Shown here: positions 44,119-56,129 of the stretch, one piece after another
Numbering within the stretch: position 1 is the stretch's first letter
Layout of the letters: the number at the start of each line of letters is the position of its first letter
Assembly: GCA_022264855.1 (NCBI GenBank)
Contig: JABYQU010000025.1
Location: 372,001 to 436,000, forward strand
Direction of reading: 5' to 3'
Length of the DNA stretch: 64,000 nucleotides
Source: Lenzites betulinus
Lineage: Eukaryota > Basidiomycota > Agaricomycetes > Polyporales > Polyporaceae
Position numbers and translations under genes: made by a program
Notes under the pieces: generated by a model
Seen by the model: only the letters and a program-made list of their open reading frames with translations
Told to the model about the DNA's origin: nothing
The model's database searches: none

Positions 44119-46013
44119 GGTCGTAGAGAAAGAGAAAGGGAGGGCGCGAGGAGAGGAGATGAGAGGAGGAGCGAAGCGTCATTCGGGCTGAGCCAATCGC
44201 GCAGAGACGGCAGGGCGAGCGGCCGCTCGGTCGCCCACGCCGCGGCCCTCCCCACACACGCTGCACACACGCGCCCGCTCTCCCGATAAGCCAGATCGGA
44301 CACTCACCACTCGCTTGCCGGCCGTACAGTCCGCCAGGGCCGTTCATGTTTGCGCGGGAGGGTCAGAGATGGCGGGGGCAGGAAGAGAGTGCGGGAAGCG
44401 ACGATCTGCGCACCCGCCCGTTTTTGAACCTCCTAGGTCACAAGGTCCGCCTTTTTCTCCGCACTCGCTCGCTCGCCCCGCCCCCGCCGCCGTCCTCCTC
44501 AGTGTGGGCCGGCCTGGGTCTGTCTCCAGCGCCGTCTGCCCCCGCCGCTCTCGAGTCTCTCGTCGCCCCGAGCCCGGTCCTCGCTCGAGCCTCGGTGCCT
44601 AGATCTCCGGTGCCCCGGTCCCCCTCCGCTCTCTCCGCCGTCCTCGCGGACTCTCCCACGGCCGAGCCTCAATACCTTAATTCTCCGCGTGTCCCACGTT
44701 CCCGCTAACATGAACTTCTCCTCCCTTCCGTGCGCTATACATACCGTGCGCACGCTCTTCCGGCCTCATCCACGCCTGTTTTTAGGCGTCCAACGACCAC
44801 GCCGACACGACCGTCTGCAGATCTGACATCCTCGATCGCCCATGAAAATGAGCGCAGCACAGCTTCGTACGCAGCCGCCCCGCGTCCCCCATATTCTCAG
44901 AGGCTGCGCAGTCCTTACGCGTCGCCACGCCCCTTTCTTCTTCTCCCCGCCCCAAACGTGATGTACTGATCTCCATGTCCGCTCCCAAAGCTCATCCCCG
45001 CGGGGCATGCTTCGAAACACTGTACGAAACGACAACCGGCCTTTTTAAACGGTCATTCGCAGCGTGTCCGTGCTTGCGGCGCGAAGCCCGATTATGGCCG
45101 GCCTTGTGCACTGTGCACTGGATCGGTCAGTGCTACCGGTCTGCGGAAAACACGAGCTCACGGCGTTTGGCCTTGTTAGTGCATATGTTCGCATTGTTTT
45201 GAACAGGATACACACCAGCGTACTATAGTTTCCTAACTCTACAGCCCAGCATTCGTAGAAAGCCTACTGCTATTGTAACTACACGGTATGGAATCGTGAC
45301 AGGCTGCCTTCCAACGGCAACTAGCCGTCTATGGATCTCTATGGCTCCCTTCCGAACTGCCGTCGCTTCTCTCGCAACCCGAAGTTCAGTTCTGGTCGTG
45401 CCAAACAGGTAAGTACTAGCAAACACGCATGCGGACGCTGGAAAACACGAGCTCACGCCGTGTGATCATGTTAATGCATATGTTCGCACTATTTTGAACA
45501 GGATAAGTACCAGCGTGCCATTTCGACGACAGTCAGCACTGCATCTCGACGGTAATGCTAATTCTACAGCTTGGGATTCGTAGAAAGCTTTGCAACAGGC
45601 GCAGTACGCAACTACGACAGGCTATCCTCCAAGTTACAACAGCGACTGACCGCCTCTAGATCGAAGAGGCACTCAGAGATAGCATGCGCTACCTGGGGTC
45701 GACAATTTGTGGGACAGATAGAAATTGGACGAAGGCATGAGATCGCCATGTCGCAGAGAACTTGGCTCGATTTAGGGACCCAGGTAGGCTATCAAACCTC
45801 ACGGTTTCCTCAATCCTGCTGCCAGGTCGCACGCACCGATATATCAAACTGCTACATACATACGTACATCGAGCCAGGCTAGGATTCCGAACGCAGGCGC
45901 AATACCAAGCCATGCGGACGACCGCCGACATCTCGGGTGGAGGTCCCGACGGTGGCCCTCCCAGTCCACGACCCCACTAGTAGCAAACGCTTCACGACGA
46001 GCTTATACATATC
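44119..46013. other. Non-coding block with internal direct repeat, copy A
   Basis: A unit beginning GCATATGTTCGCA at about 45181 recurs at about 45476 (spacing about 295 bp). The units share TTTTGAACAGGATA and CTACAGC...ATTCGTAGAAAGC elements. The first 200 bases hold the C1 promoter. No gene seen. Confidence 0.6.
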
Positions 46014-46697
46014 TCACGCCGTCTCGCCTCCCCCGGCCTTCTTCTGCGTACCCGCCCCGTCCCGACGCTTCTTCCGCTTCGACTTGTCCGACTTACTCTT
46101 CGCAGCACCCTCCGCCCCGGCCCCGCGCTCCCTCTCCGCCGTACCACTGGCACGGCTCCGCCTCCGCCGCTCTCCAGCACCCCCGTCCTGTCCTTGTCCC
46201 TCCCCCGGCGCCCCCGCCCCCGAGGCAGACGACCCACGCCCATGCGCGCTCGCGACCCCCCGCACGACCGCGCCCGCGCCCGCAGACAGCGCGCCCCCGA
46301 CGCCCTGCACGATCTGCGCCGCGCCCCACACCGCGACCGCGGGCACCGCGAGCACCGTGAGCAGCCCGAGCCCGAAGGTGCGCGCGGCGACTGCGCCTGC
46401 GTTCCGGGGCGGTGGCGGCGGCGGCGGCGGCGTGGAGTCGGAGGAGTCTGAGGAGGAGGCGTTCGACGAGTGCGGAGCGGCGTCGGCGTCGTCGCCGGGG
46501 GCGGGTGACGGCGGCGGGGACGGGGACGGGCGAGGAGAAGGAGGCCCGGCGCCGGCGGTGCGCGAGGAGGAGAACGAGAACGATGTGGGTGGGGATGGGG
46601 GGCGCGACGGGGGTTCGTCCAGGGACGAAGCCCACCGACTGGCAGTGGGCTGTCCTCGCCCGTGCGGCGGGGCTTCGGGACTGTCGATCACGGCCAT
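46014..46697 (-). CDS. Pro-rich, Gly-zipper membrane-associated protein (copy D1)
   Basis: A single exon of 227 aa from MAVIDSPEAPPHGRG. The order is: a Pro/Ser-rich acidic N-half with a Ser/Asp cluster and eight consecutive prolines, a hydrophobic stretch (RTFGLGLLTVLAVPAVAVWG, then AAQIVQGVGGALSAGAGAV) with small-xxx-small spacing like a glycine zipper, then a Lys/Arg/Ser-rich C-end (KSKSDKSKRKKRRDGAG). This could be a membrane hairpin or peripheral anchor with a basic tail. There is no signal peptide and no catalytic motif. D2 (55.4-56.1 kb) is its duplicate and D3 (57.1-57.7 kb) a more distant relative. The start is chosen because it aligns with the D2 start. I do not recognise a named family. 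Confidence 0.6.
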   Translation of the reverse strand: MAVIDSPEAPPHGRGQPTASRWASSLDEPPSRPPSPPTSFSFSSSRTAGAGPPSPRPSPSPPPSPAPGDDADAAPHSSNASSSDSSDSTPPPPPPPPRNAGAVAARTFGLGLLTVLAVPAVAVWGAAQIVQGVGGALSAGAGAVVRGVASAHGRGSSASGAGAPGEGQGQDGGAGERRRRSRASGTAERERGAGAEGAAKSKSDKSKRKKRRDGAGTQKKAGGGETA

Positions 46698-46784
46698 TTG
46701 CACGAGGGATGAGGTGTGGGGAGGGTGTGCGCGGGTACCGGGTGTGGGGGGTGCCGTGGACGGGGTGTGGGTGTTCAGTAGGGC

Positions 46785-46885
46785 GTTCTGCGAACGCGCG
46801 CGCACGTGCTCCGCGCTGGAGTGCTCCGACGCAGACCGCGCGTGGTGGGGAGCGGGGTGCCTGCCCTCCGCCGCCGCCTCCTCCT
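46785..46885 (-). pseudogene. Scrap of a D3-like gene upstream of D1
   Basis: In one minus-strand frame this reads RHPAPHHARSASEHSSAEH followed by VRARSQNALL. D3 has RHPAPERHHARSASEYSGAEH then EHSAARAFARGML. The match stops abruptly on both sides, so it looks like a leftover from an unequal exchange. Confidence 0.6.
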
Positions 46886-49800
46886 CCTCTGCCCCACCTC
46901 GCGCTCGCTCGACTACCCACCGCCCTGGCCCCACCCTCCTCTTCCTCTCCTCCTGGGACTCCCGCGCCGCGCCCTCGCTCCCCTCCCTCTGCCCCCGTCC
47001 CGCCGCTCTGCACGCCCGCTGCCTGCCGCCCGCCGCTCCGGCATGGCCCCTCCCCTCCCCAGCCTTCCTCCCGCCGTGCCCCCGCATCCACACTAGTGCA
47101 CTCGCTCGCCCGCGCATACAAGCGTGCTACCACTACGACACCAACCGTGTATAGCGCGTTCGACTACAGAGCACCACGGCCGCCAACATACTACGTTGCG
47201 CCGTGCGCATGGCATTCCGCCTGCACGCCGCGCCGACGCCGACGAGTCCGACGCGTGTGCAAATGCGCCGCACCTGTACGTACCAGACAGTAAGTGCATC
47301 GTCCACAGCAAGAGCGAAAAGAGGTACGTACATTCGCGCGATAGGCGCGTTAGATGAGCTGTGCGGTCAGCTGCTCCTGCACGAGTGGTGAGTACGGCTG
47401 CGGGGCGTGAGCGCGTGCGCCTACTGACCACAGTGCAGCAGACTGGATAGCGCTGGTGAACATGGTCGAGGTGGGTGCGACCGCCGCCTGCTCGCCGCCT
47501 GAGTACCGCCATGCGGTGGACGCCGTCCCGAGCTCATACGCGGGAGGACTCATGGTTGGACGGTGAGCGTGGCCTGCGAGGAAGAGCGGGGCGCACCAGG
47601 GGTTCATGTGGGGCGGGCGGAGGAGACAAGGTGAGCACGACACATACACCATTTTCACAGTGCGCAGGTGCGGGCCCCGATCGCAAGTGCCCGGGCACTG
47701 CTCGGACACGGGCTTGGACGTGCGGCGGGCGTGGGGACGGGCATGCCTTGTTCGCATGCCCGCGCCCTCGTCCGCGCGCACCGCGTGCAACACTGCACGA
47801 ATGCGTCCCCTGCGCCGACAATTAGGGCAATGGATCAGGCGCACCCGTTCGCCGTGCCGTCACCGCGCGACGTGGAGTGCGCGTACACCAGCGTCCCGAC
47901 GTCGGCGACGGCTCTGCATGCTCGCGAGGCGGCGAACATGCCAGGGCTCGGCCCGGGTACGGTCTCGCTTCTGACATCTCCCGTGCAGGACCTCCATCTC
48001 CCGCCGACGCTGCGTCGCACAGGCTACCACCCACAACATAGGTCGTATGTGCATAGAATGTACTATCTACAACTGCGAGGAATGGCATGCACGCGGACGG
48101 CCACCTCGTCCACTGGCCCAGAGCACGCGCGGATCCTCCCAAGACACCCGCTCTCGCGCGCACCCACCGCACCGGATCGCGACGATGTCGGCCCAACGCC
48201 CTGAGCCCACACCGAAAACAGCAGGACGGCGGGACACGTTCGCGTTTCAGCACGCCGACGCGCACAGGACCCTGCACGCGCGACGCAGCCATCTGTTGCT
48301 GTCAGCTGGGGACGCGCGACGATGGTGCTTCGCGGACGGGAGCCGGCGAGGCCCGGCGACTGTATGCGTGTGCGGCGGACGTGTGCGCTCCGACGGCTAC
48401 GGCCGTGCGCGACATGGACCCACAACGCACACGGTGAGCTTCTCCCGGGGCTGCCCCCTGTGTGCGCGCGGCGCACGCCGTCGTCAAGCTCGCCATCGGG
48501 ATTCCGCGCGGCATGCACCGCTGCAGCAGGACGTGGCACGCCCGCCGCCGCCGCCCGCCGCCCCCCTCCCGGCGCGCAACGCGCCTCCTCGCCTGCCCAT
48601 CCCCTGCGACGGACGTGGCGGCGCGGGCGCCCCGCCGTGCTCGCGCCTGCGGCGCTGGTGCGGGCACCCCCGCAGACGAGACACCCGATCTGCAGCAGGG
48701 TGATCGCCGGACGGGGACTACGGGGATCGGGGGCGCGCGCCGCCGCGCGGACAACGTGTATAGTTGTTTGAGTTTGAGTGGAAGTTCGCCGTCCCGAACA
48801 GCGTCGCGCCGAGGTTGCGCGTGGTGCTCATCGGGGCGCGGCGCCCGTGGGCGGGGCGCACAGTGGTTGGCTCGGCGGGGCACACGCCGTGCGCTGTGCA
48901 CGTCGGTCTGGGGGGGCTCACAGTTTGCTCTAGGTCGTCTGGCGGTGCGCGGGAGGCTGCAGCACGGCGCGCGGTGGGTGCTCCAGCAGGTCGCGCGGGA
49001 GAATGGCTCCCCGACGCGGGCATGGGTAGGTTCGCACTCAGGCGAGGGCGCAAGACGCGCTGCACTCGGCGGGAGCGCATCGGCGATTCTCGGCTAGCGA
49101 TGCGCGAGTAAGGAATAACGAGCGACTGTATTGCTTATCCGGGACGTCAGCAGGTACGTTTGAGGACGGGCCTCAGGCACTTGCGCGACGGCCTCGGTAT
49201 TGCACAGACTCCCCTCTCGCAGTCCAGCAGAGAGCTGAGCACGCCGTTTATATAGTATAAACTGCTATTTATTGATTCTCATGCACGTCGCACGGGCTGA
49301 GCGAGACCGTGGCAAAAGTCGGAACGTGTTTCACTGCGCCGGCGCTTGAGCTTGGAGTTTGGTATGCCTGCCTGATTTAGAACTTTCTCACTGCTTAGCG
49401 CCAGCGCTCGATCGCATCTTTCCTCCGCTCTCCCGTTGGCCGCACTCGTTTTCTTTCAGCACACGGAGCAGCCCGTCTGCAGCATGTAGCGAACATCGCA
49501 GAATGTTGATGCAACATGTATCTAGCAGCCTGAGGCACACAAGTCTCTCAGTCGGTCACCGCCGGGAACACCTTCGCGCTGCAAGCCGCCCTCATACCAG
49601 TCTCGCGCGCTGCCTGTGCAAGTGCACAAAGGCTCTCTTGGATTGTATAAAGATGGCTGTGATGTGTCGTTAGATTCCACAGCCCGAAACACGCTGACCA
49701 TAAGTGATATCCAGCCGTCCTCAATTTCTTGCATTCACGAAAGATCCCTCTCGCGCGGCTCGACGACGCCCCCGCTGCCCTCGCCCTCTCGACGCCGACA

Positions 49801-52277
49801 TGCCAGCACCGAGGGGCATATACCCTGCAAGTTTCGTGGGTTCCGCGCAGTTCCGCGCAGATCTCATCTGCGCCGATTTCGGCCATTTCATGGACACAAA
49901 CACGGAATGGCGCGCGGCCAGCCGTATTCAACTATGCGCGCGCTGATAAGTTCTGAGGACAGTCGTGTGAACATAACGAGCCCGCCTGCGGAGTTTCGGC
50001 GCCAACGGAGCCAGTCTCAAAATCGACAATTTCGTGCGTTTTCGAGGGTGCGTCCAGGAAATCGCCGACCGTGCATCGGATTCGTGTCCTCTGGGCTTGC
50101 AACTTGGTAGGCCTGTTCTTCTATACACAGCGTACACACGGGCTGAGATTCGACATGGTCAGAGCGGAAGCGAGCAGCACGCGCTTTGTGCAGAATTGTG
50201 CCATAGGCATGCATGAAGATTTCCGCGCCCCGCCGATGACGCCTGCCCCGGCGCCCCGCCTTTTCGTACGCACGCCGCGAGGCTGTCGTGGTCGGACGGC
50301 GTCTGCCTTGTCATGCGTGGGACGATACAGAGGGATGCCTCGCGCTGCGGCGCTGGCAGGACAAGGCTGAGATTGCAGGGGCGCTGCAGCGCTGTACTCG
50401 CATGCGCGCGCGCTGAGTCTTCGTATGGATGGTCGCTGGAACATACGCAATGCGCTTGCCAAGTTGCAGCCCAAACGGAGCAAGTCCCAGGATCAACCGT
50501 TTCGCGCATTTTCGGGGGTGCGCCCAGAGAATCGTCTGCTGCGTCTCGGCTTGACGTCCATTTGCGGCGCCATTGGGTATGCTGGCTCGCGCGTATGTGC
50601 TACATGTATAGGCTAACTTTCGTCGTGATTAGAGCAGAACCGAACTGCGCAGACTTCGTGCAGACTCGGCGCCCGCCGGAGTAAACGCGCCAGCCCTCGA
50701 CGAGCGTCCCGGTGCCCCGCCGCTTCGCGCGCACGCTCCCGTTTGCGGACGGCGTGTTCCCTGCACTGGGCGCATTCCTATCGTGGCGGCGTCCCCAGGT
50801 CGCGGCCACATCAGCCATGCTACGGCAGCGCCTCTTTGTCAGTATACTCGCGGGCGCAGGCGGCGCCAGCTGTGCATGTTTTCATGATATCGGCTGTGGT
50901 AAGTGTTGTGTGCATACTCGAGCTCGAGCTCACCTCAGGATGGCAGGACGACGTCGTGCCCCTTTGGGTGGCGAATACGAGGCGAATACCGGGCGCCCGA
51001 CCAGCGAGTGCTTTATGCACGCTCAGTGCTGTCAGACAACAGCCGTGACTCGATGGGTACAACCAAACAAAGAAATCGGGCGCCGTTCGGCAGGTGCATG
51101 CAGCCCGGGCACTCCGGGAGCTGACAGGCATCATTTCGGTTCCCCGTCAGTCATAAGTATGGTTGTGCCCCCGCGTCTGCAATGCCCCGCGCCCCCCTCC
51201 CCCGCTACGCTGCTACGCCGCCTCCCGCGCCCGCGCCCTCCGCGCTGCCCGTTCCCCGCTCTCTGCGCTGCCTGTTTCCCTCCCTCTGCCGTGCCCGTCT
51301 CCCGCCACTCGCCGTGTTCCGAGGTGAGCCCGAGGCAAGGTGCTCGAGCAGAGGCGGTATCCACATACCAGGACGCGTAAGCGGTGAGTACGCCGCCCGT
51401 TCAACGTCCGGTGCGCTCCCATACCTCGCTAGGGCCTCCGCGGCATGCGCTGGTCTCTCCGGGACAGCCCCGGCCGGTGCACGAAGCGACAAAGTCGCCC
51501 GGAAGCACAGAACCCGGCGCGCACAACGCATGCGTCCAAGTCGACGGCTGCGTATCCGCGTGCTGCCATGCACCAATGGCAGACATCTCGGCGCGAGCGG
51601 CGCGCGGCGTAACGCGGCGCTGGGGGAGGGCGGGGGTTGGGACGTCTCGACAGTAAGTCTCGATGTCGCGAATATTGTGGCGTTCAAGTCCTGACATTGT
51701 TCGTGCAGCGCCGCGCGCCTTCGAGTCGACGCACGCCGGCAGGCTCTTGCGCCGGCTGGTTAGCGTTGTGGGGCGGGCGGATGGACAGACGAGGGAGTGC
51801 GGCTCACGCACAGAAGCTCGGACGGGCGCGACCGCCAACTCTGCGGGCCGTCTGTCCAGTCTCATCAAACGGACCATTGTAGGGCGCGCGGACCACCAGC
51901 GGCGAAACACAGAAACTCCGGGGTGCAGTCCAGGCATGGTGCGGGCGCAGCAGATCCGCGGCGAGCCTCGCACGGCCAGAGAACGGGAGCGCAGTGCAAA
52001 CGCGGCGACGAGCGCGGCGTCCCACGGCAGGCGGTGTAAGTCTGTCGGCGAGCCGTGCGCGAGCGTCGTCGCGACCACTCGCACTCGTGCGCATGAGCCC
52101 CGGATGGCGCGAATACACGTCCGAGTCCTCGGTATATACGTCAAACGGTTCCCCGCGCGGGCGGAGTGGAGGGCGTGCGGTATGAACGTACGGCGAGTAG
52201 CGTAGTGTAGAGTACGACCGTCTCCTCTGTATGTTGTCCGAGAAGCAATGAAATATATTGTTCCGACGCTACGACTG
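46886..52277. other. About 5.4 kb gene-free spacer between the duplicated copies
   Basis: GC-rich and stop-poor, so many frames up to about 300 codons exist on both strands (for example 51401-52300 minus, 48047-48703 plus), but none shows a domain, a signal peptide or consistent splice sites. Degenerate direct repeats occupy 49.7-50.8 kb. The A+T-rich gap around 49.1-49.35 kb contains TATATAGTATAAA. I see no supportable gene. Confidence 0.5.
49990..50830. repeat. Degenerate tandem repeat of about 475 bp
   Basis: About 50000-50060 matches about 50465-50525: both hold a GCC(C)AACGGAGC element, then GCGTTTTCGAGGGTGCG or GCATTTTCGGGGGTGCG, then CCAG plus AATCG. About 50160 matches about 50632 (AGAGC, then CTTTGTGCAGA or CTTCGTGCAGA). 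A weaker third unit may begin near 49720. Clearly old. Confidence 0.6.
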
Positions 52278-53561
52278 CTACTTGTGTCTAATGGACTCAC
52301 CTTCTGCGCAAGGGCCCTCCATTGCCCACCGTCGAGTACTCCCTACTGTCCACCGTCTGGAACTCTCTCCCACCACACACTGTCGGAAACTCCTGCCTAC
52401 TGTCCACCATCGAGTACTCCGCCCCACCACACACTGTCGGAAACTCCTGCCTACTGTCCACTGCGGGAACTCTCTCCCACTGTCCACTGCGGGGAACCCT
52501 CTCCCACTGTCCACGCATTCTATTCGATTCTTTCTACATGCACATCCGCCGCCGGTCCGCCGCCGCCCCGTGCGTGCTCGCGAGCGTGCACCGGTACTGC
52601 GCCGCCTCGCGCTCCGTTGCACTCGGGCGTACGGGCCGGCAGTGGACGGGAAGGCGGGCACGGTGCTGCCGTTGGCGCCGTACTGGCGCATGTCGCTAGC
52701 GCCGGCTCCGCCCGACTGCGGGACAGGCATGGCCATGCCGCCGGTGGCGGCGGGGGAGTAATTGTAGGGGGTGACCTGGTCGGCGGCGCCGAGGTCGATG
52801 TCGGGGAGGGTGCCGTGGTTGTCGCCGGTGACGCGGTCGGGGTCGAAGTTGCCGTCAAAGTCGTCGCGGCGGCGGCGGCGGCAGAGGAAGAAGATGAGGG
52901 TGGCGAGGAGGGCGGCGCCGGCGACACCGCCGACGACGCCGCCGACGATGGCGCCGGTGTGGGAGGAGGAGGAGGAGGTGCGCTCGCTGTCGGCGCCGAC
53001 GGTGGGGGTGCTCACGAGGGTGGAGGTGACGACGGAGGTGAAGACGGAGCCTGCGGCATCGGTTGCGCTGCGGAAGGGTCAGATGAGGGTCGGGCCGAGA
53101 AGAAGATGCACGCACATGATGGTGCTCGTTTGGGTGGAGGTCGAGAGGGGAAGCGTAGACGAAGACGACTGGGAGGCGGCGGAGGTGGGCACCGAGGCAG
53201 ATGCGGACTGGGATGCGCTCTGAGAAGCAGAGGCCGAGGCGGAATCTGAGGCGCTAACGCTGCCGGAGTCGGAGGGGGTGGAGGAAGAAGGCGGGGGATC
53301 TGAGGCGGAAGACGACGAAGATGGGGGAGGAGTGGTGGAGGAGGAGGAGGCGGGAGGGTCGACGGAAGCAGAGGCAGAGGCAGAGGCAGAATCGGAACCT
53401 GAGGCAAGCGAGTTAGCAGCGGACGAGGAAGAGGAGGCAGGTGAAGAAGCAGAGGGAGAGGCAGAAGAGGAGGGCTGCGAGAGGGACGCAGACTCGGACG
53501 TACTGGGGGGAGCGACGGAGTCCGTGGCGGACACGGTCGCGTTACCTGTCGGGGAGGACAT
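52278..53561 (-). CDS. Altered duplicate of the Ser-rich membrane protein (copy C2)
   Basis: Two exons, 53561-53116 and 53067-52278, still join in frame to 411 aa. The Ser-rich N-half, intron, transmembrane helix and first part of the tail (DDFDGNFDPDRVTGDNHG to QYGANGSTVPAF) match C1 with small in-frame losses of Ser codons. After VPAF an internal piece of C1 (about 390 bp) is missing; the end of the C1 tail follows in another frame (ARVQRSARRRSTGARS), and the frame then runs into a minisatellite (QWTVGRSFRQCVVG-type units) before stopping. The tail is therefore new. It may be an expressed variant or a decaying copy; loss of the C1 C-terminal PPRY motif favours decay. Confidence 0.6.
52325..52520. 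repeat. Minisatellite at the 3' end of C2
   Basis: Alternating units contain GGAAACTCCTGCCTACTGTC, CACCACACACTGTCG and CCACTGCGGGGAACCCTCTC type elements; about five to six degenerate units. It marks the left edge of duplication copy B. Confidence 0.75.
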
Positions 53562-55409
53562 GGTCGTAGAGAAAGAGAAAGGGAGGGCGCGAGGAGAGGA
53601 GATGAGAGGAGGAGCGAAGCGTCATTCGGGCTGAGCCAATCGCGCAGAGACGGCAGGGCGAGCGGCCGCTCGGTCGCCCACGCCGCGGCCCTCCCCACAC
53701 ACGCTGCACACACGCGCCCGCTCTCCCGATAAGCCAGATCGGACACTCACCACTCGCTTGCCGGCCGTACAGTGCGCCAGGGCCGTTCATGTTTGCGCGG
53801 GAGGGTCAGAGATGGCGGGGGCAGGAAGAGAGAGCGGGAAGCGACGATCTGCGCACCCGCCCGTTTTTGAACCTCCTAGGTCACAAGCTCCGCCTTTTTC
53901 TCCGCACTCGCTCGCGCACCCCGCCCCCGCCCTCGTCCTCCTCAGCGAGGGCCGGCCTGGGTCTGTCTCCTGCGCTGTCTGCCCCCGACGCTCTCGAGTC
54001 TCTCGTCGCCCTCGAGCCCGGCCCTCGCTCGAGCCTCGGTGCCTAGATCTCCGGCGCCCCGGACCCCCTCCGCTCTCTCCGCCGTCCTCGCGGGCTTTCC
54101 CACGCCCGAGCCTCAATACCTTAATTCTCCGCGTGTCCCACGTGCCCGCTAACATGAACTTCTCCTCCCTTCCGTGTCCTATACATACCGTGCCCACGCT
54201 CTTCCGGCCACATCCACGCCTGCTTTTAGGCGTCCAACGAGCACGCCGTACGCCGTCTGCAGATCTGACTCGATCGTCCGTGAAAATGAGCGCAGCACAG
54301 CTTCGTACGCAGCCGCCCCGCGTCCCCCATATTCTCAGAGGCTGCGCAGTCCTTACGCGTCGCCACGCCCCTTTCTTCTTCTCGCCGCCCCAAACGTGAT
54401 GCATTGATCTCCATGTCCGCTTTCAAAGCTCATCCCCGCAGGGCGCACTTCGAAACACTCTACGAGACGACAACCGGCCTTTTTTGACGGTGATTCACAG
54501 CGTGTCCATGCTTGCGGCGCGAAGCCCGATTATCGCCGGCCTTGTGCACTGTGGACTGGATCGGTCAGTGCTACCGGTCTGCAGAGAGCACGAGGTCACT
54601 GCGGCTGGCCTTGTTAGTGCACATGTTCGCATGGTTTTGAACATGGTACATTTGACCGATGGACTCCACTTTGCAGGGGGCCTTTTGACGGTCATAGTAA
54701 CTCTACAGCACGGAATCGTGACAGGTTGTTTTAAAACGTCAACTGGCTGTCTCTGAATCCCTTCCGAACTGCCGTTGCTTCTCTCGCAGCCCGAAGTCCA
54801 GCTCTGGTCGTGCGAAACACGCTACGCTGTCTACCGTACCGATAGGCACTGGCAGACATGCGGAAAGCACGAGCGCACACCGAATGATCATGTCAGTGCA
54901 TATGTCCGCTTTGAACCTGATATATATCAGCATGCTATTTGGACGACCGTCCGAGGACACTTCACAGTGTCTCGACGGCGATCGAACCTTTGCAGCGCAG
55001 AATTCATGGAAGGCCGTCTAACATGCACTATGCTTACGCAACTGACGAGCTACCTTCCAGGTTCCAACAGCGACTGGCCGCCTCTAGATCGAAGAGGCAC
55101 TCAGAGATGCTACCTGGGGTCGACAACTTGTGGGACAGATAGAGAACTAGACTCGATTGACGGATCCAGGTAGCCTAACAACCTCACGACTTCCTCAATC
55201 CTGCTGCCAGGTCGCACGCGCCGATATATCAAATCACGCTGCTGCATACATACGTACATCGAGCCACACTAACATTCCTATCACAAACGCAATACCATGC
55301 CACACGGACGACCGTCGACATCTCGGGTGGAGGGTGGCCCTCACCAGTCACTAGTCCCCTGAACTCACTAAGAAACGTTTCACGATGAGCTACATACCAA
55401 TCACCCTCT
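53562..55409. other. Non-coding block, copy B
   Basis: Counterpart of 44119-46013, with the C2 promoter next to 53561. The internal repeat is present in weaker form (GCACATGTTCGCATGG near 54617 and GCATATGTCCGC near 54898). No gene seen. Confidence 0.55.
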
Positions 55410-56129
55410 TTACGCCGTCTCGCCTCCCCTGCCTTTCTTCTGCGCGCCCGCCCCGTCCCGCCGCTTCTTATGCTTCGACTTGTCCGACCCGCTCTTCGCA
55501 GCACCCTCCGCCCCCGCCCCGCGCCCAGGCTCTCTCTCTGCCGTACTCCGCCTCCGCCTCCGCCGCTCCCCAGAGGCTCCCCCGTCCTGTCCCTGTCCTT
55601 CTCCCTGCGGCGCCCGCGCCCCCGACGCAGAGACCCCATGCGCGCTCGCGACGCCCTGCACGATCGCGCCCGCGCCCGCGGACAGCGCGCCCCCGACGCC
55701 CTGCACGATCTGCGCCGCGCCCCACACCGCGACCGCGGGCACCGCGAGCACCGTGAGCAGCCCGAGCCCGAAGGTGCGCGCGGCGACTGCGCCTGCGTTC
55801 CGGGGCGGTGGCGGCGGCGGCTGCGGTGGGGAGTCTGAGGAGGAGGCGGACTGGGAGGCGTTCGACGAGTGCTCCTCCGAGTCCTCATGCGGAGCGGCGT
55901 CTGCGTCCGCGTCGGAGCCGGGGGCGCGTGACGGTGGCGGGGACGGGGTCGGGGAACGAGAGGCAGACCTGGCGCCGGCGGTGCGCGAGGATGAGGACGA
56001 GAACGAGGCGGGTGGGGATGTGGAGCGTGACGGGGGTTCGTCCAGGGACGAGGCCCACCTACTGGCGGTGGGCTGTCCTCGCCCATGCGGCGGGCCTGCC
56101 TCGGGACCGGCGAGCTCGGCTATGTGCAT
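55410..56129 (-). CDS. Pro-rich, Gly-zipper membrane-associated protein (copy D2)
   Basis: A single exon of 239 aa. The hydrophobic core and following GAAQIVQGVGGALSAGAGAI match D1 almost residue for residue, and the basic C-end (KSGSDKSKHKKRRDGAG) is kept. The N-terminal 20 residues differ (MHIAELAGPEAGPP), and the Asp/Ala/Ser-rich linker carries in-frame insertions (for example DADADAAPHEDSEEHSS). Frame is preserved despite many indels, which suggests that both copies have been under selection as proteins. Function unknown, as for D1. It lies in the same order and direction behind C2 as D1 does behind C1. Confidence 0.6.
   Translation of the reverse strand: MHIAELAGPEAGPPHGRGQPTASRWASSLDEPPSRSTSPPASFSSSSSRTAGARSASRSPTPSPPPSRAPGSDADADAAPHEDSEEHSSNASQSASSSDSPPQPPPPPPRNAGAVAARTFGLGLLTVLAVPAVAVWGAAQIVQGVGGALSAGAGAIVQGVASAHGVSASGARAPQGEGQGQDGGASGERRRRRRSTAEREPGRGAGAEGAAKSGSDKSKHKKRRDGAGAQKKGRGGETA

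Larger units (their letters stand above)
42690..46795. repeat. Segmental duplication, copy A
   Basis: Direct repeat of 52560-56215, offset about 9.4 kb. It spans most of gene C1, the non-coding block upstream, and all of D1. Identity is nearly complete over 43190-44690 and falls to the right, where short indels are frequent. Confidence 0.85.

Noticed and set aside
46886..52277. An integrated mobile element or prophage-like cassette as the cause of the duplication
   Set aside because: No transposase, reverse transcriptase, terminal repeats or target-site duplication could be found in or beside the spacer.
51401..52300. 299-codon minus-strand frame in the spacer
   Set aside because: No recognisable feature, overlapped by frames of similar length on the plus strand, and no intron or start context that would support a gene.
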